A DNA stretch of 19,285 bases from JBBDRW01 sp040905265 (GTDB lineage Bacteria > Bacteroidota > Rhodothermia > Balneolales > Balneolaceae): contig JBBDRW010000160.1 in NCBI GenBank assembly GCA_040905265.1, positions 1-19,285 on the forward strand, written 5' to 3'. Made by a program: the position numbers and the translations under genes. The notes below the pieces were generated by a model, which was given only the letters and a program-made list of their open reading frames with translations, did no database searches and was not told where the DNA came from. Below, piece by piece: positions 7,581-14,514 of this stretch (its first letter is position 1; the number at the start of each line of letters is the position of its first letter).

Positions 7581-8387
7581 ATGAAAATACTCTACGCCGC
7601 CGCCGAAATTGCCCCTTTCGCCAGAATGACTTATACGGCAGACCTGTTGCGTTTTTTACCGGCGTCACTACAGGACAAGGGATTTGAGATTCGAATTTTG
7701 CTCCCTAAGTATGGAACCATCAATGACCGCAGGAACCGGCTTCATGAAGTGATCCGTCTTTCCGGTATTGAAGTGGAGGTAGATGGCAACATTGAGACCA
7801 TGAAAATCAAGGTTGCGAGTATCCCCAATGCGAAACTTCAGGTCTACTTTCTGGATAACGATACTTACTTCAAGAGAAAAGGGATGTTTACCGACAACAA
7901 ATCGGGTGAATTCTATGAGGATAACGCTGAACGCCTTGCCTTTTATAATAAAGGAGTCCTTGAAACAGTTATGAAGCTTGGGTGGGAGCCGGATATCATC
8001 CACTGCCACGACTGGCCGGCGGGTTTGATACCTTTGCTGGTCCGTACACGTTACAAAGACGAATCTATTTTTAAGAAAACACAGATCGTTTACAATTTGC
8101 ACCACGCTGAAAACAAAGGCATTTTCGAAGGGTCCGGAGTACTTGAGAAACTGGGTCTTCCGGAGGATGTAGATACTAAAGAGCTGGTGGAAGATGGAAA
8201 AACGGACGTTCTGAAAGTAGGTTTGAAATATAGTGATCATATCGTCACCGGGAATCATCTGGCCGATGAATTCGATGGCATGTTTAAAGAATTGAAAATC
8301 AAACCGACTAAAATTCAGGGTTCTCCCGAAGATGTCTCAAATAAATTTGCAGCATATTATCAGGAAATTGCAGGTGAGGAAGAGTAA
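7581..8387 (+). CDS. GlgA-like protein: stand-alone N-terminal glycogen/starch-synthase domain (GT5)
   Basis: 268 residues, about half of a normal glycogen synthase (~480). The start MKILYAAAEIAPFARMT aligns without gaps to the GlgA N-terminus, followed by LLPKYGTIN, YFLDNDTYF, PDIIHCHDWPAGL (residues 138-149), VYNLHHAENKGIF (170-182) and a last family motif at 210-223 (DVLKVGLKYSDHIVT). Two things are missing. The ADP-glucose loop KTGG at residues 15-18 reads RMTY, and the whole C-terminal Rossmann domain, with its catalytic Glu and Lys, is absent. The region after the stop codes for an unrelated lipoprotein, so this is not a frameshifted synthase. From memory, similar ~270-residue proteins annotated as glycogen/starch synthase occur across Bacteroidota, so the short form is conserved, not decayed. 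Ordinary synthase activity is doubtful; a binding or regulatory role is possible. Confidence 0.85.
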   Translation: MKILYAAAEIAPFARMTYTADLLRFLPASLQDKGFEIRILLPKYGTINDRRNRLHEVIRLSGIEVEVDGNIETMKIKVASIPNAKLQVYFLDNDTYFKRKGMFTDNKSGEFYEDNAERLAFYNKGVLETVMKLGWEPDIIHCHDWPAGLIPLLVRTRYKDESIFKKTQIVYNLHHAENKGIFEGSGVLEKLGLPEDVDTKELVEDGKTDVLKVGLKYSDHIVTGNHLADEFDGMFKELKIKPTKIQGSPEDVSNKFAAYYQEIAGEEE

Positions 8388-9708
8388 GCGAGGGGGGCAC
8401 TCCGAAAACAGCATTACAACAAAGTGGGACAGTTCTGTTTCTCCCTCCGGCTTTTCAGGCAGCAGGTTACTGGCAGTTTTGACAGCATGTCTGTTGATTT
8501 TCGCAGGTTGTGAAGATTACGGCCTTGTAGGTGAGAAGATATTTGATGAGGATGTTGAGCTTGAAACGTATACAATACCAGTCGGAGAGATAGGTACGGT
8601 TGAGGATACAGGATATATGGGGAATCTTCCGTTTATGTCTATCGGCCACTATAACGATCAGGAGTTCGGTGAGGTAAGGGCGGTCGGCCTTATCCGGCCG
8701 AGGAGGACCTGGGACATTGGGGATATCGATACGATTGAAGAGGGGGACCGGGTCCGGTTACGGTTGAATTTCAATACAGAAATGTATGGAGATCCTGACT
8801 CTGAAACCGATTTTGAACTCTACAGAATCAGTGAGGGGTGGAGAGGAAACCAGATACTGACCGGTGACGAGATCTCCTATGACACATCTCAGATCATCGG
8901 AGGTTTTTCTGTCGGCGGTAGCGGCAGTGAATCAGACAGCGTATTAATAGAACTGCACCCGGACTGGATTGCCGAGTACAACGGGTACCTTCAGATGCCG
9001 GGATCTAATCAGGACTCCCTGGATAATATTTATAGAAATGAATTTCACGGACTGGCAATCGTACCCGTATCGGGAGACTCGAAAATCGTCTTCTCCAATA
9101 TGCTGCCAATCGGTGATCAGGAGAACAATGAAACCGATTTCGCACGACTGGTGGTGGATAATGAAGATCCGGAAATAGGACGGAGAACGATACCACTGTA
9201 CGACTGGGGAACAGGTTTAACCCGTACAAGCCCGGAGAATGCTCAGGTCGAGGGGTTGCCTCTGCATAATACCCTGGAGAGTTATATTGAAATTGATTTG
9301 GGCTTGACTACGGAGAGTTTCCGCGGACGGAATATTGTGAATGTTGAACTGGTACTGTTTCAGGACCAGGATGGATTGGAGATGTCACTTCCTGCCGGTC
9401 ATGAGAGGCTTTCGATCTCCCAATCCCGCATCCATCTGATCGATGAGTCGAGGGTGAAGCGTGACTTTATTTTTAACCGGTCTCCCTCTTTTATTGCGGT
9501 ACGGGACTCTGTCGATAACGGATTTCGATTTAATATTACCAGTTATGCCAATAGCGTTATTCACTCTACTCCGCCGGACGGTAAGCTCTACCTGTCGGTT
9601 CAGTCGATGAACGGATTGCTCCATTCGACAAAAATTCAGAGCCAGAGTGCTCCGGAAGCACGACAACCCAAGATCATTGTAACGTCTATCAAAGATCCAG
9701 AAGAGTAA
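8332..9708 (+). CDS. DUF4270-family outer-membrane lipoprotein
   Basis: Up to 458 residues from ATG 8332. A hydrophobic stretch LLAVLTACLLIFAGC ends in a lipobox Cys (residue 60), so the mature protein starts at CEDYGLVGEKIFDEDVELE and should be lipid-anchored. That mature start and the beta-rich body resemble DUF4270 proteins of Bacteroidota, whose function is unknown. The start is uncertain: from 8332 the stretch before the hydrophobic core is ~43 residues, too long for a normal signal peptide, and the gene would overlap the GlgA-like gene by 56 nt. GTG 8374, preceded by AGGAAA at 8362-8367, gives 444 residues and a 14-nt overlap, and may be the true start. The overlap links it in transcription to the GlgA-like gene; the barrel gene follows after 4 nt. 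Confidence 0.75.
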   Translation: MSQINLQHIIRKLQVRKSKRGGHSENSITTKWDSSVSPSGFSGSRLLAVLTACLLIFAGCEDYGLVGEKIFDEDVELETYTIPVGEIGTVEDTGYMGNLPFMSIGHYNDQEFGEVRAVGLIRPRRTWDIGDIDTIEEGDRVRLRLNFNTEMYGDPDSETDFELYRISEGWRGNQILTGDEISYDTSQIIGGFSVGGSGSESDSVLIELHPDWIAEYNGYLQMPGSNQDSLDNIYRNEFHGLAIVPVSGDSKIVFSNMLPIGDQENNETDFARLVVDNEDPEIGRRTIPLYDWGTGLTRTSPENAQVEGLPLHNTLESYIEIDLGLTTESFRGRNIVNVELVLFQDQDGLEMSLPAGHERLSISQSRIHLIDESRVKRDFIFNRSPSFIAVRDSVDNGFRFNITSYANSVIHSTPPDGKLYLSVQSMNGLLHSTKIQSQSAPEARQPKIIVTSIKDPEE

Positions 9709-9712
9709 CCCC

Positions 9713-11026
9713 ATGGTTCGAAACGTATTGCTACTGATTTTTTTTCTATTCGTTCCGGCTCTGCTTTCGGCACAGTCAGAAACCGACGATATTGCACGGG
9801 GTGGCTCTTCCTACTCCAGCATCGGTATGGGCATACCGGTAGATGTGGTTACACCATACACAGAAGGGATGGGGATCTCCGGTGTCGCGTTCTATAACCC
9901 CTTATCAGTTAACGGCGCTAATCCGGCAATGTGGGGCTTGGGCCCCTATACGCAGGGAGCCCTGTCTGTCGGCCTGCAGTCCTATTCAATGGAAGATGCT
10001 TCCGGTTCCGGATTGCAGCGATCTCTGAATATCGATCACTTTCAGATTGTTTTTCCTGTTGTCCGGTCAAGGCTTGGCATATCTCTCGGTTTTATGCCGG
10101 TCACCCGCTCCGGTTTCTCTATGTATCGTATCTCAACGCTTGATCCTGAACCCGGCTCCGGCAGGGACCCGATCAGCCTTGTTCACAACATTGATGGAAG
10201 CGGCGGCGTGAACAAACTGGAGTTCGGCCTGGGCTTTCGGATAACGGATAATGTGGCTGTTGGCTATGGGGGTTCACTGATGATCGCCTCCCGATCACGT
10301 CAGGTAGATATCGACTTTACCTCCTCCCGGTTTGTTCCGATTGACTATACGGATACCATATCGGGACTCTCCAGTGGCCACCGATTTGGTTTTTTTGCGA
10401 GAAAAGGGTCACTGTTTGGAGAGAACGATCCAATCAGTTTTGGTGCTGCTGTAACCCTGCCTGTCTCTATATCTACAGAACGGAAAGCTGAAACGTACCT
10501 GAATATTGACGGTGTTACACAGCCGGTCGATTTCTTTGAAGGGACCCGGTTCGGATCAGGAACGGTAGAAGTGCCAGCTGAATTTCTTGTCGGACTTACG
10601 TATAATCCGGTCAATGCCCTGGAACTCTCGGCAGAGTATCTGCAGCAGAACTGGAATGGGGCCAGTTTTAGCTATGATTCTTCACAGGAACAATACTTTA
10701 CAGACCGTGTTAAAATATCAGGCGGGTTGCAATACCATCCGTACCGAATTGAAGGATCCGGAGGTTTTTTCAAAAATGCTCGTTATAGTACAGGTATAGG
10801 GTACGACAAAGGTCATCTTTTGATTGATAATGAGCAAATTGAGACCTTGAAGTTTCACGCAGGATTTGGCATTTTATCTCCGCAGCGAGCTTCATCTGTT
10901 GACGTGGGATTCCACTTCGGATTTCGGGGTACGCAATCCAGTGATCTGATTAAAGAGACAATCTGGGGAGTAAGAATGTCTATCAATCTTGCCGAAAGAA
11001 TGTTTGTTCAGTCAATGTTCGACTAA
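9713..11026 (+). CDS. Outer-membrane beta-barrel protein (FadL/PorV-like), function unknown
   Basis: 437 residues. A clear signal peptide (MVRNVLLLIFFLFVPALLSA, cut before Gln21) is followed by GGSSYSSIGMGIPVDV and ANPAMWG, an N-terminal layout seen in FadL-type barrels of this group. The rest alternates polar and hydrophobic residues in many short strands with Gly/aromatic-rich turns (LNIDHFQIVFPVVRSRLGIS, KLEFGLGFRITDNVAVGYGG, ALELSAEYLQQNW, TLKFHAGFGIL), as expected for an outer-membrane barrel. It has no plug or TonB box that I can see. It starts 4 nt after the DUF4270 stop, so the two are almost surely co-translated and may form a lipoprotein/barrel pair at the cell surface. The exact family is not certain and substrate cannot be told from sequence. 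Confidence 0.68.
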   Translation: MVRNVLLLIFFLFVPALLSAQSETDDIARGGSSYSSIGMGIPVDVVTPYTEGMGISGVAFYNPLSVNGANPAMWGLGPYTQGALSVGLQSYSMEDASGSGLQRSLNIDHFQIVFPVVRSRLGISLGFMPVTRSGFSMYRISTLDPEPGSGRDPISLVHNIDGSGGVNKLEFGLGFRITDNVAVGYGGSLMIASRSRQVDIDFTSSRFVPIDYTDTISGLSSGHRFGFFARKGSLFGENDPISFGAAVTLPVSISTERKAETYLNIDGVTQPVDFFEGTRFGSGTVEVPAEFLVGLTYNPVNALELSAEYLQQNWNGASFSYDSSQEQYFTDRVKISGGLQYHPYRIEGSGGFFKNARYSTGIGYDKGHLLIDNEQIETLKFHAGFGILSPQRASSVDVGFHFGFRGTQSSDLIKETIWGVRMSINLAERMFVQSMFD

Positions 11027-11034
11027 AATACTAA

Positions 11035-11063
11035 TTGCCTTTTTTGTCCGTTTACTATATTAT
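11035..11063 (+). promoter_or_regulatory. Possible promoter for TPR gene
   Basis: TTGCCT (11035-11040) and TATTAT (11058-11063) are 17 nt apart, upstream of the TPR gene by ~125 nt. The nonamer CTATATTAT (11055-11063) recurs before rho at 12545-12553. A perfect palindrome AGAACGTTCT (11068-11077) follows near the expected start of transcription and could bind a regulator. Confidence 0.35.
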
Positions 11064-11138
11064 ACAGAGAACGTTCTTTTGCACTATAGGTATTCACGGA
11101 AGCGTTTTTATACTGCTTTCGAAAATTTTGAGAAACGG

Positions 11139-11156
11139 GAAGGCGATTCGGCCTTC
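11139..11156. repeat. Leader hairpin upstream of TPR gene
   Basis: GAAGGC-GATTCG-GCCTTC is a 6-bp stem with a 6-nt loop, ending 32 nt before the ATG at 11189. It lies in the probable 5' untranslated region. Confidence 0.35.
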
Positions 11157-11188
11157 TGATAACATGTAGGAAATAAACCGGAATCATT

Positions 11189-12514
11189 ATGAAAAAGTTA
11201 ATTCTCGCAGTCGCACTGCTTGCCGCGACTTCTTCCCTCGCTTTCGGGCAGACGTCGGAACCCCCTTATGGTATGAGCCACCTTGATGCGTACGCCCTTT
11301 TTTATGAAAACTATCGCACCGGAGACTACGAGATGGCCCTCACATACGGGGAGTGGATGCTGGAAGCAAAACCGCGGGAGATCCCTGGCCACCGTACTTA
11401 TACTCTTCAGGATCAATTCAGACGGTTTATTACCGTATATGCATCTCTGGCTGAAGAAGTAGCGGATCCAGCCGAGAAGAGGGTTTTTCTTGACAAGGCC
11501 ATTGAGATATTTGATCTGACGTTTGAGACGTTTACAGATGAGGAGATTGATCACTTTGAGTGGATTCAGCGTCAGGGCCGTTTTTATCACGACCACTCCA
11601 GGGATATCGAAGACGGGATGCAGAAAGCGTTCGAGTTCTACGAGAGAGCGTACGAAATGGATTCCCAGCGGTTTACCGAACAGAATGACGGTTACTTTGC
11701 ACGTATACTTCTTCAGAACTATGTCTCCAGGAATGAAAATGAGAAGGCACTTGCAATGATTGACGAAGTGGAGGCCTATGCCTCACCGGCGCTTGCAAAT
11801 GCTATCAACGAAGCGAGAAATGAACTTTTTTCTTCTCCGGAAGAGCGGGTAGTCTTTCTGGAAGAGAGTTTGGAAGGTACAGAAGGCCAGGAGCGTGAAG
11901 ACCTTCTCTCGGAACTCTCTTCTCTTTATGAGGAAATGGGAGATTCGGAAAAGGCTGTCGAGACGGCAAACAGGTTATACGACCTCAACCCGAATTTTGA
12001 AAACACGCGGAGACTGGCAGATATTTCTCTCTCCAATGCGGAGTACAGAACTGCGTTGGAGTATCTGGAGGAGGCGATGGAACTGAGCCCGGACGACAGA
12101 ACTCGGCAGCGGATCGCTATAGAGATTTCGGATACGTATCAGAACCTGGATGAACTCCAGGCGGCTCACAGATATGCCCGGCAGGCGATGAATATTGATT
12201 CCAGTTGGGGGCAACCCTATTTGAAAATAGCCGAGATTTATGCTGCCACGGTGCGACAGTGTACGTCCGGAAGAACGATTGACCGGGATGATCGTACGGT
12301 CTATTGGCTGGTTCTGGATTATCTGGACAGGGCGAAGGCGGCAGATTCATCTGTTACAAATACAGCAAACCAGCGGGCTGAGTCCTATCGGCCGGTCATG
12401 CCTTCGACTGAAGATAAATTCTTCCGTGAATGGGAAACCGGAGACAGCTTTACCATTGACGGCACAGTCCGTGAATGTTACGGCTGGATCAACGAATCGA
12501 CAACAATTCGCTGA
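11189..12514 (+). CDS. Secreted tetratricopeptide-repeat protein with C-terminal WINExTxxR motif
   Basis: 441 residues. A signal peptide (MKKLILAVALLAATSSLAFG, likely cut before Gln21) sends it to the periplasm. The body is helical, with TPR units best seen at ~144-158 (KAFEFYERAYEMDSQ), ~240-268 (LYEEMGDSEKAVETANRLYD), ~275-301 and ~308-338. The last ~90 residues carry YAATVRQC (Cys358), DRTVYWLVLDYLDRAKAAD and a final CYGWINESTTIR (Cys430). From memory this C-terminal pattern, with two Cys residues that may pair, marks a TPR family common in Bacteroidota; its role is unproven, likely a scaffold in the envelope. It has its own probable promoter 162 nt after the barrel gene. A weak AGGAAA lies ~15 nt before the ATG. 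Confidence 0.82.
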   Translation: MKKLILAVALLAATSSLAFGQTSEPPYGMSHLDAYALFYENYRTGDYEMALTYGEWMLEAKPREIPGHRTYTLQDQFRRFITVYASLAEEVADPAEKRVFLDKAIEIFDLTFETFTDEEIDHFEWIQRQGRFYHDHSRDIEDGMQKAFEFYERAYEMDSQRFTEQNDGYFARILLQNYVSRNENEKALAMIDEVEAYASPALANAINEARNELFSSPEERVVFLEESLEGTEGQEREDLLSELSSLYEEMGDSEKAVETANRLYDLNPNFENTRRLADISLSNAEYRTALEYLEEAMELSPDDRTRQRIAIEISDTYQNLDELQAAHRYARQAMNIDSSWGQPYLKIAEIYAATVRQCTSGRTIDRDDRTVYWLVLDYLDRAKAADSSVTNTANQRAESYRPVMPSTEDKFFREWETGDSFTIDGTVRECYGWINESTTIR

Positions 12515-12544
12515 TTTTTATCTCCCTTCTCTTTCCCGTATCTT

Positions 12545-12553
12545 CTATATTAT
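12545..12553 (+). promoter_or_regulatory. Possible rho promoter element
   Basis: CTATATTAT is identical to the nonamer before the TPR gene (11055-11063), and CCGT lies a few bases upstream in both places. It is ~165 nt before the rho ATG. The recurrence is the only support. Confidence 0.3.
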
Positions 12554-12566
12554 CCGACACGGATGA

Positions 12567-12601
12567 AACGTGAAGCCTGTAACCTGTACAGGTTTCACGT
12601 T
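12567..12601. repeat. 14-bp leader hairpin upstream of rho
   Basis: AACGTGAAGCCTGT (12567-12580) pairs with ACAGGTTTCACGTT (12588-12601) with a single G.U pair and a 7-nt loop. The top overlaps a perfect 12-bp palindrome ACCTGTACAGGT (12582-12593). It lies after the possible rho promoter and 116 nt before the ATG, so it is probably a structure of the rho leader or a weak end signal for the TPR gene; no T-run follows. Confidence 0.6.
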
Positions 12602-12717
12602 CTCTTATCCCCCGCACACCTTTACGATTTTATCCATTACATTCTGCTTGCCAACCCCCGTCTGTTGATTCTGCAGGCAGATATCGACCAGAAGTATCCA
12701 AAACAAATACCATTTTC

Positions 12718-13926
12718 ATGGGACGAGCCAAAAAAAACAAAGGAAGAAAAAATAAGAACAAAGAGAAATCGGATAACGATGTGTTTATCCCGAAGTTTAT
12801 AGATAATCAGCATGCCAGGGTTGGCGGCCGGTATCACGGTATTCTCGAAATTAACAGAAAAGGGTTCGGGTTTATACGACGTATAGACTATGAATTCAGC
12901 TATGAGCCGAAAGATCCGTTTTTGAATCCGGATGAGGTAAAACATCATGATCTCCGGACCGGCCTGATCCTGGAGGGAGAGTTTAAGGAGGATCAGAAGG
13001 GAAACAGAAAGGTGCACTCCATTGACCACATCAACGGTGATGTTGCCGAAAACTGGCAGAAGGTGAACCGGTTTGAACTGCAGACGCCTGTGATGCCCAA
13101 CAGGCATATCAAACTGGGCCAGGATCCGGAAGAAATTGAGCTGCGTGTGATCGATCTGGTAGCTCCTATCGGACGCGGTCAGCGTGCCCTGATCGTGGCT
13201 CCACCCCGAACAGGAAAAACCGTGCTGTTGAAGAAGATTGCAAGCAGCATTACAGAGAACTATCCTGATATCCATACGGCGATACTGCTTGTCGATGAGC
13301 GGCCGGAGGAGGTGACCGATTTTCTCCGTTCAACCAACGCCGAGGTCTTTGCCTCTTCCAATGACAAACCGACTCAGAGCCACGTTCGGATCTCGGAAAT
13401 GGCGCTCGGTTATGTTAAGCGGATGGCAGAGTGTGGAAACCATGCCGTACTACTGATCGATTCACTTACGCGTCTTGGAAGGGCGTATAACGCAGTCCAG
13501 TCCAACAGCGGGAGAACACTCTCTGGCGGCCTGGATATTCGTGCTCTGGAGATTCCCAAGAAGATATTCGGATCAGCACGAAACATTGAAAATGGGGGCT
13601 CACTGACAATCATCGCAACCTGCCTGGTTGAGACCAATTCCCGGATGGATGACCTGATCTTTGAAGAGTTCAAGGGTACCGGAAATATGGAGCTGGTACT
13701 GGATCGGGAGCTTGCCAATGACCGGATCTATCCTGCTATCAATATCGCTTCATCAGGGACCAGAAATGAAGATAAATTCATTTCGGAAAAACTGGAGGAG
13801 AGAAATATGGTTCGGCGGTTTTTGCTGAAAAAATCACCCAAGGAATCTATGTACATGCTGCTGAAGGTTCTCAAGCAGACGGAGAGCAACGAGGAGCTCT
13901 TTCAACAGCTCGCTGCTACGACTTAG
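12718..13926 (+). CDS. rho: Transcription termination factor Rho (compact form)
   Basis: 402 residues. Rho is a ring-shaped RNA helicase that ends transcription. A Lys/Asn-rich tail (residues 1-18) is followed by an OB-fold RNA-binding region (~38-110, RKGFGFIRRIDYEFSYEP, LRTGLILEGEF), then the RecA-like motor. The motor has Walker A PPRTGKT (162-168), DERPEEVTDF with the catalytic Glu (193-202), Walker B VLLIDSLTRLGRAYN (244-258), Q-loop SGRTLSGGLD and R-loop FEEFKGTGNMEL (316-326). All motor motifs are intact. The usual N-terminal helical Rho_N domain is absent. Upstream the frame is open back to a stop at 12580 but holds no ATG, GTG or TTG, so the short form is real. Most Rho proteins of this phylum that I recall are longer, not shorter. 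Eight A residues at 12730-12737 sit in the first codons. Confidence 0.95.
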   Translation: MGRAKKNKGRKNKNKEKSDNDVFIPKFIDNQHARVGGRYHGILEINRKGFGFIRRIDYEFSYEPKDPFLNPDEVKHHDLRTGLILEGEFKEDQKGNRKVHSIDHINGDVAENWQKVNRFELQTPVMPNRHIKLGQDPEEIELRVIDLVAPIGRGQRALIVAPPRTGKTVLLKKIASSITENYPDIHTAILLVDERPEEVTDFLRSTNAEVFASSNDKPTQSHVRISEMALGYVKRMAECGNHAVLLIDSLTRLGRAYNAVQSNSGRTLSGGLDIRALEIPKKIFGSARNIENGGSLTIIATCLVETNSRMDDLIFEEFKGTGNMELVLDRELANDRIYPAINIASSGTRNEDKFISEKLEERNMVRRFLLKKSPKESMYMLLKVLKQTESNEELFQQLAATT

Positions 13927-13930
13927 TTTA

Positions 13931-14090
13931 GTGTACCGTCACCCATGCTCCTACGGGGCCAAGCCTCGATCTTTTACCTCCTGGCTTCTTTAAAAAACAG
14001 CTACGTAGCTACGGCTATGCACCGGTTTTTTGCCTCGCCAGGAGGTAAAATCTCTTCGACTTACCCCGTATCGCATGAGTGACGGTACAC
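13931..14090. repeat. 160-bp imperfect inverted repeat between rho and rhodanese gene
   Basis: The outer ends GTGTACCGTCAC (13931-13942) and GTGACGGTACAC (14079-14090) are perfect complements. The inner ends TTTTACCTCCTGGC (13972-13985) and GCCAGGAGGTAAAA (14037-14050) are also perfect. The ~30 nt between them on each side are partly complementary (the CATGC and TACGGGG stretches pair). The 51-nt centre holds the palindrome AGCTACGTAGCT (13999-14010) flanked by AAAAAAC and GTTTTTT (14025-14031). It lies between converging genes and has no coding sequence. It may be a MITE-like or REP-like element, or a bidirectional termination region. Confidence 0.85.
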
Positions 14091-14104
14091 CAGTGTCCCG
14101 CCAA

Positions 14105-14138
14105 CCATGCTCTTACGGGGCTCCGCCTAGCCGGCGGA
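14105..14138. repeat. Partial third copy of the repeat arm plus GC-rich hairpin
   Basis: CCATGCTCTTACGGGGC (14105-14121) matches the left arm of the neighbouring inverted repeat (13943-13959) at 16 of 17 bases, in direct orientation. It runs into TCCGCC-TAGCC-GGCGGA (14122-14138), a 6-bp stem with a 5-nt loop. No T-run follows on either strand. Confidence 0.65.
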
Positions 14139-14152
14139 TGCAAAGCCTTCTC

Positions 14153-14473
14153 TCAGTAGATCTGCAGGGAGTCGTCGATCTCTCTGGCATACTGGTTCAC
14201 CCCGCCTTTCAGGTTTTTCACATTTTTAAACCCTTCGCTCAAGAGAAAATTTGTCGCATTGGCACTGCGCGCACCACTGCGGCACATAACGATCACTTCC
14301 TCTTCCCTGTACTCCTCGAGCTCATTCACACGGCCCGGCAGCTCTTTTAATGGGATCAGAGTTCCATTAAGATTTGAAATTTCAAATTCGAATGGCTCCC
14401 GAACATCAAGCAGAAAAAAAGACTCGTCATTGTCTATTTTTTCTTTCAGCTCTTGTACTGTAATCTCTTTCAT
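14153..14473 (-). CDS. Single-domain rhodanese-like sulfurtransferase
   Basis: 106 residues, the size of a one-domain rhodanese. The domain opens with ITVQELKEKID and SFFLLDVREPFEFEISN, and the active-site loop VMCRSGARSANA has the catalytic Cys64, which carries the persulfide. The end LKGGVNQYAREID also fits the family. It is probably cytoplasmic, with no signal peptide. The physiological sulfur acceptor cannot be told. It is the last gene of the minus-strand operon, 41 nt after lptB, and converges on rho across the repeat element. Confidence 0.9.
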   Translation of the reverse strand: MKEITVQELKEKIDNDESFFLLDVREPFEFEISNLNGTLIPLKELPGRVNELEEYREEEVIVMCRSGARSANATNFLLSEGFKNVKNLKGGVNQYAREIDDSLQIY

Positions 14474-14514
14474 GATAGGTGATGTATTAATAAATGATCA
14501 GTCAATTTGGATTT

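Noticed and set aside
7581..9708. GlgA-like gene as one half of a frameshifted full-length glycogen synthase
   Set aside because: The sequence after its stop codes for a lipoprotein with a lipobox and a beta-rich body, not for the GT C-terminal domain in any frame.
11068..11077. LexA/SOS box at AGAACGTTCT
   Set aside because: It is a perfect palindrome but lacks the spacing of known SOS boxes, and the downstream TPR gene gives no SOS link.
12563..12802. Small open frame (ATG 12563) overlapping the rho start, possible leader peptide
   Set aside because: It begins inside the leader hairpin, overlaps rho by 85 nt in another frame, has no ribosome site, and its composition mirrors the A-rich rho start.
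13931..14138. CRISPR array or integron attC cluster in the rho-rhodanese gap
   Set aside because: There are no regularly spaced identical direct repeats, and no cas or integrase gene nearby; the structure is one inverted repeat plus one partial copy.
14122..14138. Intrinsic terminator at the GC-rich hairpin
   Set aside because: No T-run follows on either strand, so it is kept only as a hairpin.
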